A stretch of DNA of 64,000 nucleotides. Origin: Cryomorphaceae bacterium. Its GTDB lineage: Bacteria; Bacteroidota; Bacteroidia; Flavobacteriales_D; Sanyastnellaceae. Positions 1 through 10,449 of the stretch are shown here, one piece after another; the stretch's first letter is position 1, and each line of letters starts with the position of its first letter. The DNA is taken from assembly GCA_016124575.1 (NCBI GenBank), contig WGNM01000044.1:1-64000 (forward strand), given 5' to 3'. Below the pieces are notes generated by a model. That model was not told the DNA's origin, made no database searches, and worked only from the letters and a program-made list of their open reading frames with translations. Position numbers and translations under genes: made by a program.

Positions 1-135
1 AGCTAAGGTTTACAAACAAGCAGCCTAGAAATGAACAAAAACACTAAGTTATGAGTCTCCCCCAAACCCCCTCATTACTATGGTTTTAACTGTTATATTT
101 GTATATAAGATCTTGTCCAAACAATCCCGACCACT
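1..135. other. Non-coding stretch after the truncated mcrC
   Basis: No frame here carries recognisable protein. I read the reverse strand past the mcrC stop in all three frames; each stops within 13-30 codons and none resembles the missing McrC C-terminal nuclease part. No inverted repeat or target-site duplication of an insertion sequence is visible. It is either the 5' flank of a gene outside the window or the scar of the event that removed the end of mcrC. Confidence 0.5.
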
Positions 136-510
136 TCAGTCAATTGTATCGAGAGATGCCTGATTAAAAGGGAGGTTCCATTTACGACAATAGCTAAACC
201 AATAAAAGATGTGGCGAAGCATCAACATCTTTTCATTCTTGGATGGATTTGGTAAATGTTGTCTAAATACTTTCGGGTAAATTTCAATTACCTCTTCACT
301 ATTTTGGATGAAGCCAACAAAATTATTTGCTCTTATCTGGTTGTCGTCAAACTGCAGGAATGGTTGATAATGGTTGTCTGTTTCAATTTCTGTTAGTTCA
401 GTATCTGTTTCTACAAACATGCGTTGCTTCCAAATGCTTTTCAGCATTTGGTGTAAAGCATTCTTGTTAACTATGCTCTGCCATTTTCCGTATTCAAAGA
501 GTAGAGCCAT
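136..510 (-). pseudogene. mcrC: Truncated McrC, 5-methylcytosine restriction subunit (N-terminal part only)
   Basis: The 124 residues match the N-terminal domain of McrC: a block reading IRANNFVGFIQ, then EEVIEIYPKVF around residues 60-82, then an aromatic helix (HIFYWFSYCRKW). McrC proteins normally run to about 340-450 residues and carry a PD-(D/E)xK nuclease domain in the C-terminal half. Here the frame ends in TGA just after SLDTID, and nothing downstream restores the nuclease in any frame. It starts 1 bp after the mcrB stop, the usual mcrB-mcrC order. As it stands it could not cut DNA, so I call it a broken gene. A short regulatory form is possible but less likely. Confidence 0.75.
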
Positions 511-511
511 T

Positions 512-2794
512 TTATCTCGGTGATATATCCCAAATGAAATTGGTGGTATTGTAAGTTACATTCCAATTAGTGTCTGCAAATATTTTAGAAACAATATCTG
601 TTTTACCTGAAAAATATTCCATCAACAATGGAACAACTTTGTTTTGCAAAACAATTTGAATTGTTTGTCCTTTCATGAAGTAAGCATGCCCAATTAGATA
701 GTCAGCTGATTTTTTTTCTTTGAAAACTGCTTCATTAACTTTTTTAAGAAGCAAAGATTCTTCTTCATTCAACATCTCATATTCTGGATAATAGCCAATG
801 AACTCAAAACGCCTACGCAAAGCAATATCTATTAAAGCAATTGACTTGTCAGCTGTATTCATTGTGCCTATGATGTAAAGATTTGGCGGTACGCCAAATT
901 CTTTTTCTCCATTTGGCAAAGTAATTTTCAATTCGTTTTCTTCTCCTAATCTTTTATCGTCCTCAAGAAGTGTAATTAATTCGCCAAAAACCTTAGAAAT
1001 ATTAGCCCGATTTATTTCATCAATTATCAAAACAAACCTTTTCAATTCCTCTTCTGCTGAATTTTGGGGTTCAAGCGTTTCGGCAAATTCTTTTAGATGT
1101 TCAACCAATGGATTGTAATAAACACCTAAACCTTCAACACCATAATCCAAACTTCCCTCATAAATTGCTTTGAGATTTTTTACAAGCAAGTCGTGTCCCG
1201 TTCCTCCGCTTTGTTTCGTAAACTTTATTCTTCCCTCATCAATGTCAATTGATGTTACTTTGAACTTGTATCCTTTGCTTTTCATTGGTATTTCAACTTC
1301 CTTTACTTCTTCCTCAATCAATATTGCAAAGAAGGAATTGAAAACGAAGTTAAAATCAATGGTGATTTCTTTCTTGTTTGTTGCTGTTAACCAATTTTGT
1401 TTTGCTCTTTCAGCCAACTGTTTAAAAATTCCTTCACGATTATCAAAACGCAAAGTGCCAGAGGTAACATCGGGAGAAATCCCAACTACAAAATCTTCAT
1501 AGGAATAATTTTGGTGGAAAGTAACGAACTCAATTTGTCCATTTCTTCTTAATTCGTCAAACACTCCTTTATTGACCTTGTGATTATTGAAATTAAATCT
1601 TTCAGGTGAAGTTATCTCAACAGCCTTATCAATGCTATTGTATGTCTTTCCTGTTCCTGGAGGTCCATAAAGGATAATGTTTTTTGCTTGCATGTCAGCT
1701 TTATTATTTGAAGCAGTTGTATTATTTATTAAACTCAAAATAGTTTTGAACTCAGTTTTTGTCGCTGTGAAATTTGTTCCTTGATTACCAACTTTCAAAT
1801 TTTCTAGTCCTTTTGTTCCCTTGATTTTGCTCCAAAGCAAAGGAGTTTCAATTATATTATGTGTGATTTTGATTCCTGCTTTAAGAGGGTTTTTATCTTC
1901 TGTTTTCCATAGGTGTGAATCTTTTGATTGAGTAATGTTTTGTGCTTCACTTGTTACTTCTGCTAGAGAGTAACAACCTGAATTTTTACCTGAAATCCAT
2001 AAAATTACTTTGTCACCTTTTTTTATCTTGTCTTTATGAGCTGAAACAGTCCAATCTTCTAACAAATTATTTTTAATTGCAGTTTCGAAATCAAATACAC
2101 TTGGATTGCCTTGAAATATCCAATAATTGGCATTTCTACTATTCCACAAGTCAATAACCTTATTACGAATGTCTCTATTTTGAACCTTGCAGATTCCTTG
2201 CTGTAATTGATATGAAAATATGTCATCTTCTTCAAGTTCATACCATTCGGAATTTGCGTAGTTGACCCAAGTGTCATACTCAATTTCGAGATTGTCAAAG
2301 GAAGGTTTAAGATTTATGTTACTTGTAACAGGTTTCGGATTCTCATTAATTCTTGCGATTGCCTTTACTTGATGTCCTTCTGTAACAACAATCAAGTCGC
2401 CAATGCTGTATTTTTTGTCCTCAACGCCAATAATAATATTCTCATCTTTAATGTAGTTGTAGAAGCTAGGTTTACCGCTTCCCCAATTGCATCCTAATTT
2501 CCAAATATTGCCTGTGATACTCACTTCATCCATATTTGTGCTTGATTTACTTTTTATTTCAAAACCTAATTCTGTAAAATATTTGTTAGTTGGCTCTCCT
2601 CCACTTCTCTCCCAAATATGCTCGCCATTCATTAATTCATGAGCATAACGCATCACTTCCTTAGGTGGATAGGCTTTACCATTAACAATTACATCAAACT
2701 TTGTCGAAGGTTCAAGAGAAATAGTCTCGCTGTCTATTTTCTTGACTGCATCAAGTATATGTTGTTTAGTTATTTTGTCTGGTTCGAATGCCAT
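512..2794 (-). CDS. mcrB: McrB-type GTPase of a type IV restriction system, with EVE domain
   Basis: This is the motor and recognition subunit of a modification-dependent restriction system. Residues 1-80 resemble the ScoMcrA-like N-terminal head domain (VIVNGKAYPPKEVMRYA). Residues 95-215 look like a PUA-like segment, and 223-355 form an EVE domain (begins NYWIFQGNP; VILWISG strand), a fold that reads modified bases. From 372 on it is an AAA+ McrB GTPase: Walker A GPPGTGKT at 377-384, Walker B LIIDEINRA near 590, and the McrB signature MNTADKS near 642, followed by an arginine-rich sensor (ALRRRFEF). The 760-residue frame is intact. The partner nuclease McrC, immediately downstream, is truncated, so the system probably no longer restricts DNA. 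Upstream sequence is A-rich (agaaaaagaaattaaga before ATG). Confidence 0.9.
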   Translation of the reverse strand: MAFEPDKITKQHILDAVKKIDSETISLEPSTKFDVIVNGKAYPPKEVMRYAHELMNGEHIWERSGGEPTNKYFTELGFEIKSKSSTNMDEVSITGNIWKLGCNWGSGKPSFYNYIKDENIIIGVEDKKYSIGDLIVVTEGHQVKAIARINENPKPVTSNINLKPSFDNLEIEYDTWVNYANSEWYELEEDDIFSYQLQQGICKVQNRDIRNKVIDLWNSRNANYWIFQGNPSVFDFETAIKNNLLEDWTVSAHKDKIKKGDKVILWISGKNSGCYSLAEVTSEAQNITQSKDSHLWKTEDKNPLKAGIKITHNIIETPLLWSKIKGTKGLENLKVGNQGTNFTATKTEFKTILSLINNTTASNNKADMQAKNIILYGPPGTGKTYNSIDKAVEITSPERFNFNNHKVNKGVFDELRRNGQIEFVTFHQNYSYEDFVVGISPDVTSGTLRFDNREGIFKQLAERAKQNWLTATNKKEITIDFNFVFNSFFAILIEEEVKEVEIPMKSKGYKFKVTSIDIDEGRIKFTKQSGGTGHDLLVKNLKAIYEGSLDYGVEGLGVYYNPLVEHLKEFAETLEPQNSAEEELKRFVLIIDEINRANISKVFGELITLLEDDKRLGEENELKITLPNGEKEFGVPPNLYIIGTMNTADKSIALIDIALRRRFEFIGYYPEYEMLNEEESLLLKKVNEAVFKEKKSADYLIGHAYFMKGQTIQIVLQNKVVPLLMEYFSGKTDIVSKIFADTNWNVTYNTTNFIWDISPR

Positions 2795-2869
2795 TCTTAA
2801 TTTCTTTTTCTGTCGTTGTTTTTATAATGTAGTGTCGTCTTTTAGCCTGACACATAACTGCTGCTAAGC

Positions 2870-4255
2870 TTAGTTTTCGATTATTCCCTGGGGGTTGTAT
2901 GTCAGCAAGATCATCTTCCATTCTAAAATGCGTTTTTTCCGCATAACATCGATCTCTTTTATTGCGGCATCCAAATAGGTGTTCTCGCGTCGGTTGATGA
3001 TGAAGAGTGTGCTCTCTCCCAATCGCAGTTTGGTGCCTTCCATAAACAACAATTCCCCTGCATTGGCTGCGTTTTCTCTTGCCAATCGGCTGAGGTCGTT
3101 CACCTGCAATACCTGCGATTCAAGCATCAAGCGCTTCTGCATTAAATCTCGCAATTTCATGTCGACATATAAATCGGCTTGGTCGAGCTTAAACTGCGCC
3201 TTGCGAATATTCGCACGTTCTTTACGACTTAAAATGGGCACTTTTGCCGACAGTCCGATAACGCTGTTGTTTCCCGCCAGCGACAATTGGTCGGCCCTGC
3301 TGATCGCTTTTAAACTCAAGTTAACATCGGGTTTTAGTTGCTCACGGGCAAGCAATAAATCCAGTCGTGCTTCTCTGCTCTTCAATTCAAGCATTTCAAC
3401 AGATGGGTGCAACCAAGTCAAATCATTCGATAATGCACGAGAAATATGCAGGTCAGCAGCTGATTGCCATGAGGTGTCGGGCTCGGCTCCTCCTGTAAAC
3501 TGGTCGAACATGTCGTTCTCCCAAATCAAGGTGCCTGCAAGTCTAAACCACTCCTGAAAATCCATCAAGGCTTCGGTGTACTCGGTTTGCCTTTTCACGT
3601 ATTGGTTGTGGGCTTCCAAGGTGTCCATAGCAGTAAAAACGCCCAGTTGATATTGTCCAACTGTTTGGTTATATCGCTCAAGGGCTAGCGCTACGATGTC
3701 GTTTCTCAATTTCAGTGCACGTGAAGCTGCCACCCAATTCCAGTACACTTCTGCACCAAACAACACCATGTCGCGTTGTGCATTTTCAAGGGTACGAACA
3801 CTTCTATCGGCAGATATGCGTGCTTGGCGCAATCGGGTCTGATCTGGTGTCCGAAAGAAACCATCGACAAGGGGAACTGAAATTTCAGCAAATGCCAATC
3901 CTACCTCTGGCGTGAATGTCTCGGGGTTGATGTAGGTGCCGATGCTCCTGTTGTATCCAGCTTTCAAATTGATGCCTGGCTGCAACTGCCATTCAAGGGC
4001 TGCATCACGATAGTCGTAATATGAGGTGCCATCGAATGTTTTACTGGCATATTCTCCTTTCAAATTGGGGTCGAAAGCTGCACGGGCTCCCATGGCTTCG
4101 GCTTCTGCTATGCCAACATCCATGGTGCGAATACCAAGCTGCGGGTGGTAGCGCAACAGTTGCTTCAAAAAGTCGATCTCTTCAACCTTCAAAGTGTCCT
4201 GTGCCATCCCCGCGAAGGGAAGTAAAAATAGTATGGTAAGGATCCTACTCATCAT
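2870..4255 (-). CDS. TolC-family outer membrane efflux protein
   Basis: A 461-residue outer membrane channel component. It has an N-terminal signal peptide (MMSRILTILFLLPFAGMAQ) and two long helical halves typical of the OEP family, for example LRQARISADRSVRTLENAQRD near the middle and a second copy near DLLLAREQLKPDVNLSLKA. TolC-type proteins trimerise to form an outer membrane barrel with a periplasmic tunnel and dock onto HlyD-type adaptors. The ATG overlaps the stop of the HlyD gene by 4 bp (ATGA), so the two are translationally coupled in one operon with the ABC-like gene. The cargo cannot be deduced: no peptidase domain, toxin or precursor peptide lies next to it. Confidence 0.88.
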   Translation of the reverse strand: MMSRILTILFLLPFAGMAQDTLKVEEIDFLKQLLRYHPQLGIRTMDVGIAEAEAMGARAAFDPNLKGEYASKTFDGTSYYDYRDAALEWQLQPGINLKAGYNRSIGTYINPETFTPEVGLAFAEISVPLVDGFFRTPDQTRLRQARISADRSVRTLENAQRDMVLFGAEVYWNWVAASRALKLRNDIVALALERYNQTVGQYQLGVFTAMDTLEAHNQYVKRQTEYTEALMDFQEWFRLAGTLIWENDMFDQFTGGAEPDTSWQSAADLHISRALSNDLTWLHPSVEMLELKSREARLDLLLAREQLKPDVNLSLKAISRADQLSLAGNNSVIGLSAKVPILSRKERANIRKAQFKLDQADLYVDMKLRDLMQKRLMLESQVLQVNDLSRLARENAANAGELLFMEGTKLRLGESTLFIINRRENTYLDAAIKEIDVMRKKRILEWKMILLTYNPQGIIEN

Positions 4256-5607
4256 TTGTCGCCTTTTTCATTTCCTGGCACGTCTTCCATGGTATAGTAT
4301 TCTGGTGGGAAACCATTCAACTGACGCCACAATTCGTAACCCAGCGGGACGTCTTTTAAAAGTATCATTCCAAAGGCTCCGGACCCAATGCTGAGGGGCT
4401 GTGGCCAATTACCTTCCAATGTGTCGGGGACAATGATTACACGGTATTTACCTTTGTTGTTGATCACCTGATCCACACTTACAACTTTACCTCCAAAGGT
4501 GCCCACAGTAGCGCTCGGCCATCCGCTAAATACCAATGCAGGCCAACCGTCAAACTGCAAGCGCACATACGAGTCTTGGTGCATGAGGGGCACGTCCATA
4601 GCGCTTACATAAAGTTCCACTGCTTCGCTGAATTCAAGGGGCTGAATGGTGCAAACAGCCGATCCAGACTTCACAATCTCGCCAACACCGCTTTGAATAA
4701 TGCTCACAACTCGTCCGTCTTGTGGCGCCAATACCACACGACCTGTCTCACGAAGTGTGTAGTTTGAAAGTGAGTTTTCAAGTTTGGTTAGCTCTTGCAA
4801 TGCCTCTTGCATAACGGCTTCTGTTGTTGCCTCTTCGCTTTCTATTTTAGCAATCTTATCGGCATATTCAGCGGTTTTGCGCGATACTTCAAGTTTAGAC
4901 ATGGCATACGCTTGCAAATTGGCTGCGAGATCGTTGCTGGCTTTAACCAATTTGGCTCGCGCCTGCTGATCACTCAAGCTGCGCGATTCGAAGTCTGTAG
5001 TCGATATCAATCCATCGCGGTAAAGCTCTTGTGCGCGCTTCAATCGCTCGTTGTTTATCTCCAAATTCAAGCGCTCTTGCTCAACGGTGGCGCTATCTGC
5101 CGATACTTTCTGATACCCTTGCAACACCTTTAGCTTCGCTTGCTCAATTTCATTGTCTCTGGTAGCAACCAATGCCGCTTCTTGACGCATGAGAGCCGAT
5201 AGTTTGTCGCTGTATGCAACGATACCAGCACGCTTTGATTCAATCAAAAACTGGGTTCGCTCCACGAGCCGTGGATCCAAATATTCTGCCTTCACTTCTT
5301 CGAGGACAAGCAAGGTGTCGCCAGCGCTTACTACCTGTCCTTCGTAAACGCCCCAATAAGCCACACGTCCGTCTATCATGATGTTCACCTCTTGCGGACG
5401 TTTATCGGGAAAGCGGCTGATCACGGTTCCATTTGCACCCACGTTTTGTGTCCACGGCACAAACATGGCTGCGACAATGAAAATGAAGACGACAATGAAG
5501 TTCCGGACAAGTTTTTTGCCTCTTTTTTCTGGATGCAAGCGCTGCATCGACGCTGTTTTATTGCCTGTCTCCGGCAGCGTGCTTGGTGATGAACTTATGT
5601 TCAGCAT
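4252..5607 (-). CDS. HlyD-family membrane fusion (adaptor) protein
   Basis: A periplasmic adaptor linking an inner membrane transporter to the TolC-type channel encoded next. Residues 1-34 are cytoplasmic and basic, one membrane helix follows (FIVVFIFIVAAMFVPW), then a split biotinyl/lipoyl domain (VYEGQVVSAGDTLLVLEE ... VVLAPQDGRVVSIIQSG) surrounds a long coiled coil at about 130-290, and a beta-barrel domain follows. This is the standard HlyD order. I place the start at the ATG at 5607, 6 bp after the stop of the ABC-like gene. A TTG two codons upstream is also possible. Confidence 0.88.
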   Translation of the reverse strand: MLNISSSPSTLPETGNKTASMQRLHPEKRGKKLVRNFIVVFIFIVAAMFVPWTQNVGANGTVISRFPDKRPQEVNIMIDGRVAYWGVYEGQVVSAGDTLLVLEEVKAEYLDPRLVERTQFLIESKRAGIVAYSDKLSALMRQEAALVATRDNEIEQAKLKVLQGYQKVSADSATVEQERLNLEINNERLKRAQELYRDGLISTTDFESRSLSDQQARAKLVKASNDLAANLQAYAMSKLEVSRKTAEYADKIAKIESEEATTEAVMQEALQELTKLENSLSNYTLRETGRVVLAPQDGRVVSIIQSGVGEIVKSGSAVCTIQPLEFSEAVELYVSAMDVPLMHQDSYVRLQFDGWPALVFSGWPSATVGTFGGKVVSVDQVINNKGKYRVIIVPDTLEGNWPQPLSIGSGAFGMILLKDVPLGYELWRQLNGFPPEYYTMEDVPGNEKGDK

Positions 5608-5613
5608 GGTCAA

Positions 5614-7272
5614 TTACGATTGTTGGGTTAGTTCACCTTTTTGAAAACAGTAATGTTTGTCGAAAAACTTTGAATCTGGAATGCTCTCGCTGAAGAAAAT
5701 AACAGCCCATGGCTGGAAAGGATCTAGCAAGTACTCAAGCATTTTCTTGTGACGAATGGGGTCCGATGGCAACTGCTCTGCGTCGATCAATAGAACATCT
5801 GGCTCGTCGATGAGGTTGCGGGCAAGCAGTATTCCTTTTGTAAGGGTTGATGATAAAAGGTTAGAGTAGGGGATGACGCGGGTAACTTCTGCCTCTGGCA
5901 GGATGCGAATGTCTTCCATCAAACCAATTTCGTTTAAAACACGCTCTACGCGATCAAAAGGTATGTGCGGTCTTCCTGCCTCAATGTTGTCGATGATGGT
6001 GCCAGAAAACAACTCGTCGCGCCCCCAAAGTTCGCCTATTTCTTCGCGCAGGCGATCCAACGAAATAGACTTCAATGATCTTCCTTTGAAGGATAGATGT
6101 CCTTGAAAGCCTGTTTCTCGCGCGGTGAGTAGCTGCATCATGGTGCGCACGAACAGTGGATGCTCATATTGAATAAACACGCGCTCACCTTGAGATATCG
6201 TGAACTTTTTGCAATAGATGGGAACAGAATATGCCGAACCAATCATTGATAATTCTTCGGCTACGAAAAGCTCATTCGAATTGCTCAATCCTTCTGTGCC
6301 ATGCTCTTCTTCCAGCGGTAAATCGGTCACATGACCTACTTTGTCGAGCGCTGTTAGCAAGTCGTACACGCTGTCGAGGTTCATGATGATTTTTTCTACC
6401 GACCCGGTAATCATCAAGATCACAATCTCCGCAGCCACGAACTGCCCAATTCCTATTTGGTTATCGATAACCAGTAAACTACCCAAAACCAGAAGTCCGG
6501 CCGCTATCAACAATTTGAAAAATACCAGCGCTCCATAGTGACGCACCAAAACCTTAAAGTGCGAATCGCGAGCATCGAGGTATTTTTCTGTCATGCCGTC
6601 GGTTTCCGAAATTGCCAAATTCGACTTTGGTGTCATCCGAAATGCTTCCACATTGGCTGCAACTTCTTCAAGCCATCCTGCAACCTTGTATTTGTAACTC
6701 GACTCTTTTAAACTTGTCTCCAATCCTTGACCCATGGTGATACGAATCAAGACAATTAACAAGAGAATCAATATAAAATCGAACAAAATGAAGAATGGGT
6801 GGTAAAGGGCAAGCAGCACCAAGCCAAAGAATACACTTAAAATAGCGGTCGAGAAATCGATAATCAGCTTACTGATGCTCTTTTGAATTGTGATGACGTC
6901 GAAAAAACGGTTCATCAACTCAGCAGGATTTCGTTTTTCCCATTGATTGAAAACAATGCGTGGCAAGCGCATCGCAAACTCCAACGACGATTTGGCGAAA
7001 ATACGCTGCTGAAGATTTTCAACCAACCATTGCTGACGTATTTGCAACCATCCGCTCAAAAGTATACCTATCAATACGAAAGATACCAGTACGACCCACG
7101 AAGTGCTGATTCGGCCTGCCTGAATGAAACTTACAATCGACTGAATACCAAGAGGTAACGAAAGCCCAATCAATCCCCCAAAAGTGGCTATGGTGAAAAT
7201 GCGGACCAATAAGGTACGTTCAGACTGCAATAAGCGGCCTAATCGTTTCCAAGGTGTGAAAATAGTATTCAT
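5614..7272 (-). CDS. ABC-exporter-like protein with a degenerate ATPase domain
   Basis: Residues 1-310 form an ABC transporter type 1 membrane domain with several hydrophobic helices (20-50, 57-75, 140-180, 245-290). Residues 335-552 have the fold order of an ABC ATPase but every catalytic motif is gone. The Walker A position (368-377) reads IQYEHPLFVRT with no glycine-rich loop, lysine or serine. The Q-loop glutamine is missing (ELWGRDELFSGTI). The LSGGQ signature is LLSSTLTKG (472-480). Walker B keeps DVLLIDA but has alanine in place of the catalytic glutamate. The H-loop histidine is replaced (FFSES). The frame is intact and co-transcribed with HlyD and TolC genes, so it is likely functional without hydrolysing ATP, perhaps with another ATPase or as a scaffold. 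Confidence 0.85.
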   Translation of the reverse strand: MNTIFTPWKRLGRLLQSERTLLVRIFTIATFGGLIGLSLPLGIQSIVSFIQAGRISTSWVVLVSFVLIGILLSGWLQIRQQWLVENLQQRIFAKSSLEFAMRLPRIVFNQWEKRNPAELMNRFFDVITIQKSISKLIIDFSTAILSVFFGLVLLALYHPFFILFDFILILLLIVLIRITMGQGLETSLKESSYKYKVAGWLEEVAANVEAFRMTPKSNLAISETDGMTEKYLDARDSHFKVLVRHYGALVFFKLLIAAGLLVLGSLLVIDNQIGIGQFVAAEIVILMITGSVEKIIMNLDSVYDLLTALDKVGHVTDLPLEEEHGTEGLSNSNELFVAEELSMIGSAYSVPIYCKKFTISQGERVFIQYEHPLFVRTMMQLLTARETGFQGHLSFKGRSLKSISLDRLREEIGELWGRDELFSGTIIDNIEAGRPHIPFDRVERVLNEIGLMEDIRILPEAEVTRVIPYSNLLSSTLTKGILLARNLIDEPDVLLIDAEQLPSDPIRHKKMLEYLLDPFQPWAVIFFSESIPDSKFFDKHYCFQKGELTQQS

Positions 7273-7355
7273 CTATTGGTTTTATTAGGCTGAATAACAG
7301 ACTGTTGATGCGTTTGTTGTTCCAAAAAGGTATATAAGTATATCATAATTACTCG

Positions 7356-7376
7356 CAAATATAATAGTATTACTAT
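7356..7376 (-). promoter_or_regulatory. Predicted promoter box and palindrome upstream of the export operon
   Basis: On the minus strand TATATTTG (7356-7363) fits the Bacteroidota -7 consensus TAnnTTTG and lies about 85 bp before the ATG of the ABC-like gene. Directly upstream is a 13-bp palindrome, ATAGTATTACTAT (7364-7376), with one central base, sitting between the -7 and the expected -33 element. That is a likely place for a repressor operator. Both are pattern matches only. Confidence 0.45.
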
Positions 7377-7416
7377 CGTTATAGCGTGTAATTAACCTGA
7401 ATTAACTAAAATTTGT

Positions 7417-8208
7417 TCACGTCACCTTCACTTTTTTCATCATCCTGCGCAGCAGAGCAGGAAAGAATCGCTTGATGTAAACAGCAAGAATTTCCTTTCC
7501 ACCAATGTAGATTTCGGCTTTTTGGTTTGAAACGCCATGCACCAGTTTGCGGGCACAATCAGCGGCCGACATGCCGGCACCTGTTGCCTGATCCATGGTG
7601 CCTTGTTTTTCGCCTGTGCCAATCATTGCGTTTTTTGAAATGTTGGTATGTATAAACCCCGGACAAACGAGTGTAACTGAGATGTTGTCTTTGTGATGTT
7701 CAGCACGCAGGGCATCAAAATAGCCGTGCAGCGCGTGTTTAGCTCCGCAGTACCCGCTGCGCATTGGTGAAGAAAAGACACCCATCAAACTGGTAATAAC
7801 AACGAATTGTCCACTCTGGTTTTTCACGAAATGAGGCAGCAAAGCAAGGGTCAGCGCAATTGTCCCGAAATAGTCAATTTCCATCACTTGTCGGTTCACA
7901 TCCATTGCGGTATCTATAGCCAATGAACGCTGGCTGATGCCGCCGCTGTGCACCATGACATCTATTTTCGATACCATGCGCAATGCGTCTTCAACTTTTG
8001 AGTTCATTTCTTCCGACTTGGCGAGGTCGAGTGGAAGAACGAAAACGTTGGTAGGGTTTGGCATTTCGGCACGTGCGACTTCAAGCGACTCTTTGTTTCT
8101 TGAAGAAAGAATGAGGGTGGCCCCTTGCTTTGCGAACTCGTGAGCAGTAGCCTTGCCAATGCCTGATGATGCTCCCGTAATCCAAACCGTTTTGTTTTCG
8201 TATTTCAT
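7417..8208 (-). CDS. Short-chain dehydrogenase/reductase (SDR)
   Basis: A 263-residue classical SDR oxidoreductase, NAD(P)-dependent. The cofactor loop is TGASSGIG (residues 11-18), followed by the catalytic serine region (VVITSLMG) and the YxxxK pair in YCGAKHALHGY. The overall pattern (HSGG in place of NNAG, then the C-terminal helix KRFFPALLRRMMKK) is similar to the SDR7B-like group thought to act on lipids or retinoid-like substrates, but the substrate here is unknown. The C-terminal basic amphipathic segment suggests membrane association. It lies downstream of gyrB, separated from it by a strong terminator, so it is probably transcribed on its own. Confidence 0.85.
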   Translation of the reverse strand: MKYENKTVWITGASSGIGKATAHEFAKQGATLILSSRNKESLEVARAEMPNPTNVFVLPLDLAKSEEMNSKVEDALRMVSKIDVMVHSGGISQRSLAIDTAMDVNRQVMEIDYFGTIALTLALLPHFVKNQSGQFVVITSLMGVFSSPMRSGYCGAKHALHGYFDALRAEHHKDNISVTLVCPGFIHTNISKNAMIGTGEKQGTMDQATGAGMSAADCARKLVHGVSNQKAEIYIGGKEILAVYIKRFFPALLRRMMKKVKVT

Positions 8209-8235
8209 AGCTGTTATAGTGAAATTGACGATATG

Positions 8236-8266
8236 AAAAAGGGCCGTTTCCTGAGAAACGACCCTT
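8236..8266 (-). terminator. Rho-independent terminator of gyrB
   Basis: A 12-bp stem (8239-8250 against 8255-8266; one internal C-A mismatch) with a CTGA loop is followed on the minus strand by a run of five T. It starts 20 bp after the gyrB stop codon. Confidence 0.85.
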
Positions 8267-8285
8267 CATATACTTGCTTATCTAA

Positions 8286-10235
<1,950 letters not shown>

Positions 10236-10262
10236 TCAATCTTTTTCTAAACTCCTTAACAT

Positions 10263-10308
10263 GAAAAAAGACGGCTAATGGTCGTCTTTTCAAGAGTGTT
10301 CAAAGATA
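10263..10308 (-). promoter_or_regulatory. Predicted gyrB promoter with a stem-loop at the mRNA 5' end
   Basis: On the minus strand TATCTTTG (10301-10308) fits the TAnnTTTG box. Ten bases further on begins a perfect 8-bp inverted repeat (10283-10290 with 10266-10273, 9-nt loop) followed by six T. If transcription starts a few bases after the box, the stem-loop would be the very 5' end of gyrB mRNA. It has the shape of a terminator, yet no minus-strand gene lies upstream of it, so it may be an attenuator or an RNA-stabilising cap. Confidence 0.4.
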
Positions 10309-10437
10309 CGAAATTTCCAGGGTCAAAAAGGGCGCAAAACCGCGTCTGACGACGCATTTATCAACAGCAAATTAACAGTTTTCACGAATTTTGAATTTAT
10401 CAGAAGTTGTCTGACAAAATTCACTTTAAACACCTTG

Positions 10438-10445
10438 TATTTTTG
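10438..10445 (+). promoter_or_regulatory. Predicted -7 box of the hybrid kinase gene
   Basis: TATTTTTG fits TAnnTTTG and ends only 4 bp before the ATG at 10450. Transcription would then begin at or next to the start codon, giving a leaderless mRNA. This also argues against the TTG start at 10435, which would lie inside or upstream of the promoter. Confidence 0.45.
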
Positions 10446-10449
10446 TCGT

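Noticed and set aside
1-135. Insertion sequence end at the mcrC break
   Set aside because: No terminal inverted repeat, transposase fragment or duplicated target visible; the evidence would be outside the window.
2979-3557. Plus-strand ORF of 192 codons opposite the TolC-type gene
   Set aside because: Ser/Arg-rich shadow without similarity; the opposite strand is clearly coding.
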